Source: Lichina pygmaea (lineage: Eukaryota > Ascomycota > Lichinomycetes > Lichinales > Lichinaceae). From it: a DNA stretch of 64,000 nucleotides. How positions within the stretch are numbered: position 1 is the stretch's first letter; every line of letters starts with the position of its first letter. This document shows, piece by piece, positions 10,058-20,695 of the stretch. Below the pieces are notes generated by a model, which searched no databases, was not told the DNA's origin, and saw only the letters and a list, made by a program, of their open reading frames with translations. The position numbers were made by a program, and so were the translations under genes. Location: contig OY730173.1 of assembly GCA_963422465.1 (NCBI GenBank), positions 1,798,001 to 1,862,000 of the forward strand, read 5' to 3'.

Positions 10058-11219
10058 GGCGGTCCAGACGGGAGATCCGAGATGACGCAGGAGGTCACGG
10101 GCTTTCCAGTGGCCAGAACCAGACCTTGGAGTGAAGATCGAGTCGCCCGAGGATATCGCCGTAGACGTGATTTTTCTGATACGAAATGGTCATTTGAGCC
10201 TCACTTCAGTTTCTGGAGCGGCACCGCCGTGGGACGGTTTCTATGGGTAGGAAATGGCTTTGATCAAGTGCAGGAACCACTTGCAACCGGCCACCAACAC
10301 CTCTCTGGTCCTGCTACAATGATAGAAGACCAACGATGGTGTGAAATGGTGATAGACTGCCAGCGGTGCTGCAGATGGTGCTCCGAGAAAGATGAAAGCA
10401 GCACGTGAGCTGGCGCGCCAAACACGCCAGTGATGTAATCTGATAACGAGTAGGGGAGACAGATACACAGGCTTCAGTGGATCAAGTAGAAACGAACGAG
10501 CAACCGCTACTTTGACTCGGCTCGATTTGGATGGACGAGCGGCAAAGAAGATAGGGGTGATCCAGGAAGTCAGACGAAGGTATGCATTTCGAGGGGCGAC
10601 CGACTATCGGGCACATTCATCGTCGTCGGTCCTTGGAGTTTCCAGGGGATGTTTGGGCTTGGCAGTGGCCGCTGATCCAGCTTTGGACGACGAGGGTGGA
10701 TGGTCCGCTCCACGGCACGGGTTCCAGCGCCTCATGGCCATGATCAAACCAATGTCAGAAGCGGACAACATCGGATCCCGAAAGTCCATACTGCAGTCGC
10801 AGCGTTGGCGAGCTGGTTTCACGCAACTGCTGGAATATTACCCCAGGGGAAACTGTAGATGCATGTCTTCCACCTCCTCCGAGTCGATTGCATCAGCCAA
10901 AGGTTGTTGGCTTTGGGACTTTCATCATGGACCGGTCATGTCACAGGGTGGGAATCAGGAAAGAAGCCGTACGATACCACTCTCGGTCTGCATATCAAGC
11001 CAGCAGTTCATTTGTATGGCGTATTATGGTACAATACAATATGCGATGCCGCCATGCCCTAATTGTTAGCCGCCAACGCCCAAGAGAATGCCAAACTGTC
11101 AGCACAAAACGCATCGCAACCCCTTTGAATCCAGCCCTGCTGTTGCGAGCGCGGCCAACCTCCCTGACGCTGATGCCGGCGATGCTGACGCTGACTCCGG
11201 CCCGACGATGAAAACGCCG
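10058..11219. other. Intergenic region, no supportable gene
   Basis: This stretch separates the start of the minus-strand disordered-protein gene (10057) from the stop of the next minus-strand gene (11220). It should hold the promoter of the first and the 3' end of the second. A 185-codon plus-strand open frame at 10512-11069 opens without an ATG and shows no protein-like features, so I do not call it. Confidence 0.6.
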
Positions 11220-14200
11220 TCATACTCGATCCGAGGCAAAGTCTAGCACCTCGCAGTCGTCCTCAAAAAATCCGTCTTCCACGGTACCATCCTTGACGCG
11301 CTTCCTACGTCTGGTGGTGATCACCAGCTGTTCCGTCTCCTCCGAGGCCCTTCCCCGTTGGACAATGCTTTCCATCGGGCCCAAGAGATCTTCCGGCTCT
11401 GACAACGTGCTGCCACGAAGATTGACAGGTATGGCGGCTATATCTTGACCAAAATCCAATAAGATCGTATCGAGATGATGCTGATAGTCCAAGCCTGCCG
11501 ATTCTTTTCCCTGGCTGCTTGAATCCTCGTAGATGAACAGAGACACGCGCCGATCCGTGTGGAACGGCTGGTACGGAGTATTGGTTTCGATCTCCGCCTG
11601 GCTGAGAGGATGCTGTGGATGGTACGTGCCTCTCGCAGCCTCCTCTGAGCGCGGACGGATGTTCCAGAACCCGAGGATCGTCGGTGTGCCGTCCTCGGTG
11701 TGCGTCTCCATGCCAAGCGGATCCGCGTCCGAGGAGAGCGGACGGTGAGCCAGGCTGGGCACTTCATACTGCATGAGCTGTCCTCTGGCCAGAGATTGAC
11801 GCTTGCCGCGCTTCGTAGACGACGCTTTCGTCCGAACTTCTTGTATCCGTACAACGCCGTCCCCAACGAGCCCCATCGAGCCCGTCTCTCGGCCGGTCAG
11901 CCACCTGATACACCCGGGTGCAGAGACGGAGCTGCCGGTGGGGAGGCGAAGGCGATTCTCTCCGATGCTTCGAATGGTGTTGATCGTTTCGGAAGCTGCA
12001 CCCAGCGACTTGCTAAGACCTTGAGCGACGACTCGGCCGCCCTGAGCTCCCTTTGTATAGCCTGACGTCGCAGATGAAGAGCCTCCTCCCACCGCACCGG
12101 CACCACTGCTGCTGCGGCGACCTCGCGCGGCAGCAAGCAAGGGCTGGGCCGTGTTGTTGACCATCTTCACGGCGGTCGTTACGGTCTGGCCAGCTGCTCC
12201 CGTAGCGCTGTACAGGGTATTCGTCCGAGCGGCACCCTTGTCATCGGCGCTGGAAGTGGAACTGGCAAGGATCGGACGACGCGGCGGTGGCCAGTGAAAA
12301 GCGCTGCTCTGTATGTCGAAAGTGTGAACCGTGCCCTTTTCGGTGAGGATGGCCAGCCGCTCACCATTCGGCGCCGCCCAAGCCACATCGACGATGTTGG
12401 CTGCCGTCATCCGTGAGAAGGATGCAATCTGACGGACGTATGGCGCGCGCCGAGCGGGGCCCCCGCCGCTCGCGCCCTTTGGACTGGAGGAAGGAGAAGT
12501 CGTGCTGGGCTTCTCCTGATGGATCTTCATGATATCCCAGATGTATTGGACGTCCCCATTTTTGCTGGCGGTCAGCAGATGAAGACCCCCCGGAGCGAAG
12601 GAGAGGAAGCTGCAGCCATGCAGGGCCTGGAAAGTAGCCATCGGGTTCATCCGCTGGGCTGCGCTGTCGTGGCCTCGTTCGACACGCCCCAAGTCAAGGA
12701 TCGAGACCAATACCAGCTCACTGCTCGATTGAGGCTGGTAGTGGGTCGGAGCATGCGTAGGCGGAAAATTGTGGGCGCCGGCATACTGCTGGTGGGCGTA
12801 CGCATCGCGCCCGTGCGATGGTCCAGCGAGCCCCACTGGCACGTCTGGCGGAGATGGCTTGTTCCAGTAGCTACGAATGGCTTGCATCGACTGGCCACCA
12901 ACCCACTTGGCGCCCTTGATGAGCTCTTGAGTCATCTCCCTCGCAACGCGATTCCATATGCCATCTCCATCGGGTGACTCGACGTCGCAATTGACCTGAG
13001 GTTGCGGCGGAGCGGTGTGGTTGGAGACACCGGGGGGTCTCGAGTTCGTGTCTACCAAGACTTCTCCTTGGATCGAGGTGTGCGAAGGCCGCGCTGGAAC
13101 GTACGCGAGCCATCTATGGCCGAGGGAAAAGACAGATCGTCCTCCCTGCACAGACGGAACACCATGACCTGCGTCTCTCGACTCCAGCTCGGATTGGCCG
13201 AACCTGCTTGACGAACCAGGCTGTACCACAGTCCAGATCTTGCCCAAGCACCTGAAAGGTGCCGCATCGTCATTGTGCCCGAGCGTGTCCGAGCCAGCGT
13301 TGAATATCCAAAGCTCGCCGCTTAATCCAGAGGCCACCGTGACAAATCTCGAATTGACGTCCACCCGTAGACTGGCTGCGGCTGGTGGGGCAAACAGAGG
13401 AGAGCTTGTCGCACCGATAGGAATGGCCATCGGCCGAGTGGCAAACAGAGTGGCCACCCGCTCGCGCGTCTTGACCGAATACACCTCCACAGTCGTGCGG
13501 TGCAGACCGTCTTGTCCCTCGGGTGAAGCCAGCGGTCCATAGATAGTGAGGGCAACAAGAGGCCTCGAGGCCTGCAGAAGATCCTCCCGTCCACCCCGCG
13601 GTATCACCTTGGCCCCGATAACCCATCCGGGGAGGCCTCGGAGATGCCCCAGAACGCCAGGTCGTTCTCTATCCGTACGGAAGACATCCAGAGTACCGTC
13701 CCCACCCACGAGGAGCACATTCTCAACCTCTTCGGTAGCGCTGCCGCCGGCCGAAATAAAGCTATCGAGGAAATACGACTGTAGCCGTCCACCCTGCGAC
13801 GATCTGCTGGAATTCTTTCGCATCAGGAGAGCTTCGGCGTGCGGCGCGCCGTAGAAATGGGCTTGCGGCTGATGCGGCAGCGGCGGCTCTGCGCCATGAA
13901 GCGTATGAGGCTGGATCCGAGAGTAGACCGCTGGTCGCCTGCTCGACAGCTGGCGCCCTACCCCAGCCAGATCCGGCCGCTTTTTGGTGGCGGCATGCTG
14001 GCCCAGGCCAACGGAAGCTGTATTCGGCGGAGATGGGAGAAGCGCAGGGGGGCTGCCGCTCGGGCTCTTCGAACGGTCCCCCGAGCGAACTGCTTCGTCA
14101 AACGGCAACTCGCTCTGTTGATTCCGAATGTGGTGACGACGGTCCCCAGGATCCAGCGCTGCATATACCGGGCTTGGGCGTTCGTCCCGCACGACTGTTG

Positions 14201-14492
14201 CAGCGCGACTCCGTGGCAGGCTGAAGGATCCTTCATCGGGAGCAGGCTCGTCCAGAAGTGACCTGGCTAACGCGTCCGGTTCCGCGCCCTCTACTCCCCC
14301 AGCGTCCAGGGCCGAAAGCTCCGAGAGGTCATAGTTGAGAATGGCAGCCGCTGGAGGGAGAGGCTCCTCCTGAACCTGACCTTGCTCATCCAGAGCCAGC
14401 TCGGGCGAGTCCCACGACGGGAATTCAAGGTCTGCTACCACGGGACATGGAGCAGGCGATGCCGGATCTGGCCTGCTCGAGATATCATGCAT
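11220..14492 (-). CDS. BCAS3-like WD40 protein
   Basis: One open frame of 1090 codons starts at ATG 14492, with no clear need for introns. The first ~220 residues are low-complexity. Then comes a beta-propeller-like region: VENVLLVGGDGTLDVFR, a block starting LPGWVIGAKV, LVALTIYGPLAS, and RFVTVASGLSGELWIFN. The region around residues 630-660 (FLSFAPGGLHLLTASKNG followed by VQYIWDI) matches the segment that precedes the BCAS3 domain in animal and fungal BCAS3-type proteins. Further blocks include IVDVAWAAPNGERLAILTE and VHTFDIQ. Human BCAS3 binds phosphoinositides at the phagophore with PHAF1, so a link to autophagy or membranes is possible here; that is knowledge of the animal family, not something the sequence proves. 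Assignment to BCAS3 rather than another WD40/PROPPIN family is moderately sure. Confidence 0.75.
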   Translation of the reverse strand: MHDISSRPDPASPAPCPVVADLEFPSWDSPELALDEQGQVQEEPLPPAAAILNYDLSELSALDAGGVEGAEPDALARSLLDEPAPDEGSFSLPRSRAATVVRDERPSPVYAALDPGDRRHHIRNQQSELPFDEAVRSGDRSKSPSGSPPALLPSPPNTASVGLGQHAATKKRPDLAGVGRQLSSRRPAVYSRIQPHTLHGAEPPLPHQPQAHFYGAPHAEALLMRKNSSRSSQGGRLQSYFLDSFISAGGSATEEVENVLLVGGDGTLDVFRTDRERPGVLGHLRGLPGWVIGAKVIPRGGREDLLQASRPLVALTIYGPLASPEGQDGLHRTTVEVYSVKTRERVATLFATRPMAIPIGATSSPLFAPPAAASLRVDVNSRFVTVASGLSGELWIFNAGSDTLGHNDDAAPFRCLGKIWTVVQPGSSSRFGQSELESRDAGHGVPSVQGGRSVFSLGHRWLAYVPARPSHTSIQGEVLVDTNSRPPGVSNHTAPPQPQVNCDVESPDGDGIWNRVAREMTQELIKGAKWVGGQSMQAIRSYWNKPSPPDVPVGLAGPSHGRDAYAHQQYAGAHNFPPTHAPTHYQPQSSSELVLVSILDLGRVERGHDSAAQRMNPMATFQALHGCSFLSFAPGGLHLLTASKNGDVQYIWDIMKIHQEKPSTTSPSSSPKGASGGGPARRAPYVRQIASFSRMTAANIVDVAWAAPNGERLAILTEKGTVHTFDIQSSAFHWPPPRRPILASSTSSADDKGAARTNTLYSATGAAGQTVTTAVKMVNNTAQPLLAAARGRRSSSGAGAVGGGSSSATSGYTKGAQGGRVVAQGLSKSLGAASETINTIRSIGENRLRLPTGSSVSAPGCIRWLTGRETGSMGLVGDGVVRIQEVRTKASSTKRGKRQSLARGQLMQYEVPSLAHRPLSSDADPLGMETHTEDGTPTILGFWNIRPRSEEAARGTYHPQHPLSQAEIETNTPYQPFHTDRRVSLFIYEDSSSQGKESAGLDYQHHLDTILLDFGQDIAAIPVNLRGSTLSEPEDLLGPMESIVQRGRASEETEQLVITTRRRKRVKDGTVEDGFFEDDCEVLDFASDRV

Positions 14493-14569
14493 CAGTGCGA
14501 GACCGTACTAAGCAATGTCGTGTGGAGCGTATACACGTCGAGATATCGAGGTCTGAGACTAGGAAGACT

Positions 14570-14779
14570 CTAGATCAACCGGATGCGCTTCGCTACCGTA
14601 ACATACAGTTCCCGTGGATCAGCGCCGGCCGGCCAAGCCCCTCCCTCCGCACCACCCGGCTCGTCTGACTCGACGACTCTCAGTTTCGTCTTCTTCTTTT
14701 TCTTCATGCGCCCACGGGCTGTTGCAGCCCTGAAAGTATCCCAGCTATCTCCGGCAGAGGTCTCTGGTGTCGACGGCAT
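14570..14779 (-). CDS. Possible small Lys-rich ORF upstream of the BCAS3-like gene
   Basis: A 69-codon frame starts at ATG 14779 and ends 78 bases above the ATG of the BCAS3-like gene, on the same strand. It contains an Arg/Lys stretch (ARGRMKKKKKTKLRVV) and an acidic/Gly middle. It could be a small gene, a coding upstream ORF in the BCAS3-like leader, or chance; I recognise no family. The GC-rich codon use and lack of an obvious repeat are the only points in its favour. Confidence 0.25.
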   Translation of the reverse strand: MPSTPETSAGDSWDTFRAATARGRMKKKKKTKLRVVESDEPGGAEGGAWPAGADPRELYVTVAKRIRLI

Positions 14780-15398
14780 TCAACCTTCTCAGATACTTCA
14801 CAAGCAGCCGAGCGGACTCACGAAGAGATTAGGTGATGACAAGATTTGCGATCCAGCTCGAGGCGCTCAGATGTCATCAACATGCAAATACGGAACAACA
14901 AAGAAGAGGCGAAAATGGCTGGAGTTATAACGTAGACTGAGCTGTGCTCCAGGCACAGCGTTGCGATATGACGAGATGTTGCGCCGGTTGCGCCGGTTGG
15001 GAGAGTCAGGCGGGCCAGGTCAGGGAGGACGAGGTATACACGGGACTGGCCCGTGTGAGCCACCCAGATCAAAGTACTCGTGACTCTGCCAGCCCAAGCC
15101 ACTCCTCCACCCAGCCAGCAAAGAACGAAAGAGTCATATACAAAGTATAACAGAGCTGCACGGTGGTCATGCAGAGCGATTGCTTACAACAAGCTCCATC
15201 CTGGCGTGTCTGGACGAGTCGAGCCATGTCCGCGGCAGCAGGCTGACCCATCAAGTCACGTGATTGGGTCGTCGACTTGGTCACGTGACGTGTACCTATC
15301 GGCCTCTTTGCTCGAGAGGGGCCGCCGGGGGCATAACGTCATCTTATCGACCACCATCGTCACCGAGCAGAGACAGACATCACGAGAGCAGTTCTAAG
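14780..15398. other. Divergent intergenic region upstream of SDHAF2
   Basis: Between the BCAS3-like gene on the minus strand and SDHAF2 on the plus strand I see no coding sequence. The part nearest SDHAF2 holds two CACGTG palindromes, listed separately. Confidence 0.6.
15257..15287 (+). promoter_or_regulatory. Paired CACGTG (E-box / Cbf1-type) sites upstream of SDHAF2
   Basis: GTCACGTGA occurs twice, with cores at 15257-15262 and 15282-15287, 25 bases apart and about 110-140 bases above the SDHAF2 ATG. In fungi such palindromes are bound by bHLH factors of the Cbf1 type. The spacing and tight pairing make a functional promoter site plausible, but this is inferred. Confidence 0.5.
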
Positions 15399-16524
15399 AT
15401 GACCACTCCACGTCTCTTCGTGCGATCCTCCCGACTGCGCTCGACTGTGTCACTTGGCGTGCGCTGTCGCCAAGCTTCCCAAGCAGGGAACCCTTTCCAA
15501 AGGCGGTCGTACGCTGACGAGCGCGCCCATCCACAAACCGAAGAATGGCGCGCCACGCAGAAGGCCCGCGAGCTCAACCCAAAGGTTACTATCAAGACAT
15601 CAACCGTCATGGACAATGTGCCGAAGGTCGGAGTAGAGAATGCGCCGCCAGAATTGCTTTCATCCGTGACGGATTCCCCCCAACCCACTGACTCTGCGGC
15701 GGGGAACACGGCGGAGGTGACAGGTAAGTTTCAGCAGAAGCGACGCCGAGAGTGGGGTAATGCTGAGAGAAATGTATTGGATGCAGACCAGAAAGACTTG
15801 GGCGTAGGTGAACTCGAGGGCGCCAAGTTCAAGGTTGAGCCGCTCCGTCGAACCGGGGAGGACATCAAGACCATGCGAGCAAGGTTGTTATGTCTGTCAC
15901 TAGCTCCAGTCCTGCCAATTCTAGCTCTAGTTTTCCCTGTTGGAACTTCCGTCCAATGCAATCCTACCCTTACCAAAAGTTCCAGCAGGCCCTTCTCTTA
16001 CTAACTCAACCTCACATCAAGATCAATCCCGTAAGCGGGGCACTCTCGAGAGTGACCTCCTCCTGTCGACTTTCGCCGACACCAATCTGGGAGAGATGAC
16101 CACGTTGCAACTCCAACAATACGATCTCTTCCTCGATGAGAACGACTGGGACATTTACTACTGGGCCACGCAAGAACCGTCGCCGACTTCAAGGGAGACC
16201 GCCGAGGGGAGTTTGCCGGAGTACGCCACGCCCACAGCGGCTGGCAGCGACCCAGAACCATCCGGATCGGACAAACCCGAGCCTTGGCGCCAAGGTCAGC
16301 CTCGCTCAGGTGAATGGGCCCAGACGGTTGGCACCTTCAAACCCGCACATCGACCCGTGCCGGCGCGGTGGAAGAACTCGGAGATCCTCGCCATGCTCCG
16401 TCGACACGTCGTCGAAAGGTCGGCCGGAGGCCTGCACGATCTTGGCCGAGCCACGATCGAGACTGTGGAACGAGAAGGGACAGGGGGAGGGCTAGGCAGC
16501 ATGCCCGCCGTGAGACAGTTTTAA
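15399..16524 (+). CDS. SDH5: Succinate dehydrogenase assembly factor 2 (mitochondrial)
   Basis: Exons are 15399-15891 and 16022-16524 (331 codons plus stop). The intron uses GTCTGT as donor and has a TACTAAC branch site; splicing rebuilds [15 protein letters not shown], the family signature. The product covalently loads FAD on the flavoprotein subunit of succinate dehydrogenase (complex II) in the mitochondrial matrix. Hallmarks are [14 protein letters not shown], the acidic [14 protein letters not shown] motif, and the C-terminal [14 protein letters not shown]. The N-terminus is Arg/Ser-rich without acidic residues ([20 protein letters not shown]), as expected of a matrix targeting peptide. 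The protein is longer than yeast Emi5 (about 160 residues) because of a disordered stretch after the presequence and an insert between WATQ and RWK, as in other filamentous fungi. A GTAAGT at 15724 with an acceptor at 15807 bounds an in-frame 84-base segment that could be an optional intron. Confidence 0.94.
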
Positions 16525-17196
16525 GTGTCGCATCACAAATTGAGGTTGCTACGGATGGCCATGATCGAACTCGAGGCTCACTTGGACTTCACTACATGGC
16601 CGTGACAACTAGAGCAAGAGCCATGATTGATCATCTCATTCAGGGAGGGCCAAGACCGTGATTTGAGGTATCGCGGCATTCAAAGCCACAGCGTCAGAAG
16701 CCTGTTCAGCCACCCACCAGCACGCTACGTCACTGCTTCTTCATTCCTGTTCTATTCATCACTCACAGCTGAACTGATAAGTATATTGACTGTCACGGAA
16801 GTGCAGGCAAGTAGCCCCTTACTAAATCAAGCTCCCAACGAGCTATGGGCACTGTCACGAACCTCTTGAGTGGGGAAATCCCTGAGTGGAATCACGAGGG
16901 TTACCAAGGTCTCAGATCTTGCCTGGTTGATGGCCAGCACATAGACACCTGTGGAAATGCGTATGACGTTCTGTCTTCGTTGACAGGATTGTCCATAGCT
17001 GAGAGGAACCCCCGAAAAGCAAATCAACCCCAAATTTCTATCAGTCGTAGGCTCATAGTGTCCTCGACGTACGCGTTCCGTCGCGCAGCCTTGTGGTAGC
17101 CGGAAATAAAAGCCAAGGGTGTGAATATCGCTTTTGGTTCTGCGGCGCTATTACACAACGCCCACTCATAAAAGGCGAAGTAGGAAAACATCCGAG
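16525..17196. other. Convergent 3' intergenic region
   Basis: The SDHAF2 and DPM2 genes converge here, so both 3' untranslated regions must lie in this stretch. I see no gene, repeat or RNA in it; the open frames are short and without protein-like character. Confidence 0.55.
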
Positions 17197-17579
17197 TCAA
17201 GCCTTCTTTTTCCCGGTGGCCTTTGCCGCGCGTTTCCGGTTGCTCCTTATCATGACCACGCTGAGGAAGGACCCCACAACAGTACAGCCAAGCAGTATCA
17301 GAATGACAGGTATGCGGATGGCCCAGACCCTGGGTGGGAACAGGTCATGGAGGGGATGGCCGGGATCCACGTACGGCTGTTCGGAGTGAGCTTCACATCA
17401 CGTCATCGGAAGGGTTCGAGTCATACCATCAAAAGCGTCCATACGGTATAATATAGGAAGACGGCAGAAGCTACAAGGAGCATGGCAACCCCAACCAGTT
17501 TGTCCAGCTATCGAGACCATCATGTGAGCATGCGAATGAGGACGTTGTCTTGACTCGAAACATATGCAGATCGTACCAT
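17197..17579 (-). CDS. DPM2: Dolichol-phosphate mannose synthase regulatory subunit DPM2
   Basis: The coding exons are 17577-17579, 17427-17507 and 17197-17376, giving 87 residues. The first exon holds only the ATG; introns of 69 and 50 bases follow. DPM2 is a small ER membrane protein that stabilises dolichol-phosphate mannose synthase and supports N-glycosylation, GPI anchors and O-mannosylation. The sequence shows two membrane segments: LVGVAMLLVASAVFLYYTVW after the start, and RIPVILILLGCTVVGSFLSV after the short lumenal loop PYVDPGHPLHDLFPPRVWA. The tail is basic and ends KATGKKKA, consistent with a cytosolic ER-retention-like end. Length matches the family (about 80-90). No long open frame reveals this gene; it is recognised only after splicing. 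Its start lies 321 bases from the divergent CWC22 start, so the two share a promoter region. Confidence 0.93.
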
Positions 17580-17900
17580 CGTAGGCAACTTATTCAGCCG
17601 ATGTGCCCCAGTGAAATTGACTTCTTCTGGCTTGTCAATCCGTGTGGGAGGAGTCGTTGGCCGGGCCTTTGAGCTGGCCTCGTCGTCCGCGACGCGGCTA
17701 AAGCCACGACGCGGGTCTGCAGAACATGGGGACAAGCTGAGTCATCGATCGTCCACAAGTAATTGCCGCTCGATAGACGCCATTGCCGACAGCTTGTCAG
17801 GCGGCTTACGGCACGTTGAGGCCGCAGCGGCCAGGAGAAAACACTCTGCTTTAGCCCAGACGCGGTCTATGCGCCCGGCATCTCTCGTACGGTTCAAGTC

Positions 17901-20048
17901 ATGGCCGAATCGATCGTCCTCGCATCAGCAGTGCGCCTACCCACCCCCCCTCCTCCAGACACGCATCGAGAGTTCTCCCCTGTGAGCCGGAAACGGTCAC
18001 CGCCATCACGATCACCATCACCTCCCCGCCGCCGCCGGTCACCACCTCGCGATCACGTCTCGCGCTCACAGCTACCGCGCCTAGACCCGGAACGTGCCTC
18101 GGAGCGAGAATGGCAACTGGCAGAGCGTCTGCGACGGAGAGAGGCCGACAGCGCCGCCCAGCCGAAGCCTCCAACGGAGGAAGAGAAGCAAGCGACGGCC
18201 AAAGCGGAGTATGAACGTCTCCTCAACGTTCGCTCTGGCGGCACCTATATCCCACCCGCACGTCTGCGTGCGCTACAAGCGCAGATCACCGACAAGAACA
18301 GCAAGGAGTACCAGCGCATGGCCTGGGAGGCGCTGAAGAAGTCCATCAACGGTCTGATCAACAAAGTCAACGTTGCCAACATCAAGCATATCGTGCCAGA
18401 GCTGTTCGGCGAGAATCTGGTCCGTGGCCGCGGCTTGTTCTGTCGCAGCATCATGAAGGCACAGGCGGCCAGCTTGCCGTTCACGCCAATCTATGCCGCC
18501 ATGGCAGCCATCGTCAACACGAAACTGCCGCAGGTCGGCGAGCTGCTTCTCAACAGGCTCGTCATGCAGTTTCGCAAGTCTTTCAAGCGAAACGACAAGG
18601 CCGTCTGCCTGTCGTCGACGACCTTCATCGCACACCTCTGCAACCAGCAGGTGGCTCATGAGATGGTCGTGGCCCAGATTCTGCTGCTGCTGTTGCACAA
18701 GCCTACCGACGACAGCGTTGAGATTGCCGTGGGCCTGATGCGCGAGGTGGGGCAGCATCTCGAGGAGATGAGCCAGCCCATCGCCCTGGCCGTTTTCGAT
18801 CAGTTCCGGAGCATCTTGCACGAGGCAGACATCGACAAGAGGGTGCAGTACATGATCGAGGTGCTGTTCCAGGTGCGAAAAGACCGGTACAAGGACAACC
18901 CGGCCGTCCGGGAAGAGCTGGACCTCGTCGAGGAAGAAGATCAGATCACTCATCGCACCGGTCTCGACGACGAGATTGACGTGAAAGACGGGCTGAACGT
19001 GTTCAAGTTCGACACCGAGTGGGAGGAGCACGAGGCAGCCTACAAGAGTTTGCGGGCCGAGATTCTTGGCGAAGACGACGGCAGCGACGGCGGTGACGAG
19101 ACGGATGAGAGCTCTGACGGCGAGGAAGCCGAAGGAGAGCGACAGATCGAGATCAAAGACCAGAGCAACACGGACCTGGTGAACCTGCGACGGACGATCT
19201 ATCTGACGATCATGTCGAGCATTGACTTCGAAGAGTGCTGTCACAAGATGATGAAGGTATGCGCGTCGCCCGATATGAACCCTCTTCCCGAATGCCGCCG
19301 TTGACGCAGCGCCCAGATCACGCTTCCGGCGGGACAAGAACCCGAGCTGGTGTCGATGGTGATCGAGTGCTGCTCGCAGGAGCGCACCTACTCCAAGTTC
19401 TACGGGCTCGTCGGGGAGCGGTTCGCCAAGCTCAACCGGCTCTGGGCGGACCTGTTCGAGGGCGCGTTCGCGAAGTACTACGACACCATCCACCGGTACG
19501 AGACGAACCGGTTGCGGAACGTGGCGCGCTTCTTCGGGCACATGCTCAGCTCGGGCGCGACGGCGTGGCACGTGCTCTCGGTGATCCGGCTGAACGAGGA
19601 GGAGACGACGTCGAGCAGCCGCATCTTCATCAAGATCCTGTTCCAGGACCTGGTCGAGGCCATGGGCATGCGCAGGCTCAAGGACCGTCTCACCAGGGAC
19701 GACGACGTGCTGCGGCCGAGCTTCGACGGCCTCTTCCCGCTCGACAACCCGCGCAACACCCGCTTCTCAATCAACTACTTCACCTCCGTCGGCATGGGCG
19801 AGCTGACCGAGCACATGCGCGCTCACCTCAAGAGGCTGCAGGAGTCGGCAGCCGCGGCGGCCGCCGCCGCCGCGGCGCTGCCGGCCAGGAAGGCCCTCGC
19901 CAGCAAGCGATCGGCTCGACGAAGGAGACGCTCGTCGTATTCGGACGAGGACGACCGCAGCAGCGACGGTGACAGTTCCGTCTCGACCATCTCCACCAGG
20001 TCTTCTTATTCCGACAGTTCGTCTTACGATAGCCGGAGTACTCGATAG
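17901..20048 (+). CDS. CWC22: Pre-mRNA splicing factor CWC22
   Basis: Exons are 17901-19257 and 19318-20048 (695 residues); the 60-base intron runs GTATGC to CGCCCAG. CWC22 is a spliceosome component that binds the B-act complex, is needed around the first catalytic step, and in animals recruits eIF4A3 for exon-junction complexes. An Arg/Ser/Pro-rich head (residues ~30-55) precedes the MIF4G domain (about 125-310: LKKSINGLINKVNVANIKHI, then GRGLFCRSIMKAQA and the CLSSTTFIAHLCNQ region). An acidic linker follows, then the MA3 domain (about 430-560: LRRTIYLTIMSSIDFEECCH, then LPAGQEPELVSMVIECCSQE and YSKFYGLVGERF). The C-terminal ~100 residues are Ala- then Arg/Ser-rich, an RS-like tail. Length is in the normal range for the family. 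Confidence 0.97.
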
Positions 20049-20150
20049 CTTCGTCTTATGATAGCCGGAGTACTCGATAAGTCGGGAGTCTCGATCAGTC
20101 GGGAGTACTGAAGAGTCGGAATACTCGATGGGTCGGGAAGTACTCGACAA
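20020..20150 (+). repeat. Tandem repeat, CGGGAGTACTCGAT type, spanning the CWC22 stop
   Basis: Imperfect units of about 15-28 bases (TCTTATGATAGCCGGAGTAC, then GTCGGGAGTACTCGA) run from the last CWC22 codons into the 3' untranslated region. The second TCTTATGATAGCCGGAGTAC-type unit lies just past the stop codon, so the end of the protein has been shaped by the repeat. Confidence 0.7.
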
Positions 20151-20695
20151 TTGCATTTGTGTCGTAGTCGCCCCATTCTAAAAGTACGTAGTTACCGTAA
20201 GTAAGCTAGACGCTATCCCGGGACATGTATAAAGTGGTAAGGAAAAGGGCCGCGGTGGAGGGAAGAGAGTATCGATGTGAAGTAGGCATTGAGATGGATC
20301 ATAATGGGGTCAAGATACGTTAGGTCATGATAGGCCATGGCATGTCGCCATATAAGTAATTACTACTTGCACTCATCAAGAAAGATGAAGTATGGACAGA
20401 TACTACCATCAACAAAGACGGACGAACGAACCACAGAACGAACGATAAACAATGATAATCAATCAAGAAGCCCCACATCTCCAATCAAGGGAACACATAC
20501 GGATAGACAGATGCGTAGATTGACCGTCGACAACGTCCCCACGACGCCCATGCTCAGGCGCCAGATCCCCCAAGTCAGAACAGGTCGTTGACGTCATGGA
20601 GGCCTCGAGCACGATCGAGAGATTTTCACTGTCGTGAAGCCCCAGCGAGTACGATTGAGAAATTTCAATTATCGTGAAGTCGTCGGCGATCCCAG
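20049..20695. other. Convergent 3' intergenic region with tandem repeats
   Basis: CWC22 and DNA2 converge here. Directly after the CWC22 stop, a short tandem array (GTCGGGAGTACTCGAT-type units, about 20050-20150) continues the repetitive DNA of the gene's own end. The remainder is AT-richer, with direct copies of GAACGAAC-type words near 20415-20450, and has no coding sequence. Confidence 0.6.

Noticed and set aside
10512-11069. 185-codon plus-strand frame as a gene
   Set aside because: It has no ATG at its start, no motif, and an equally plausible antisense frame; no family resemblance.
18273-19571. 432-codon minus-strand frame
   Set aside because: It is antisense to CWC22, whose MIF4G and MA3 domains are clear on the plus strand.
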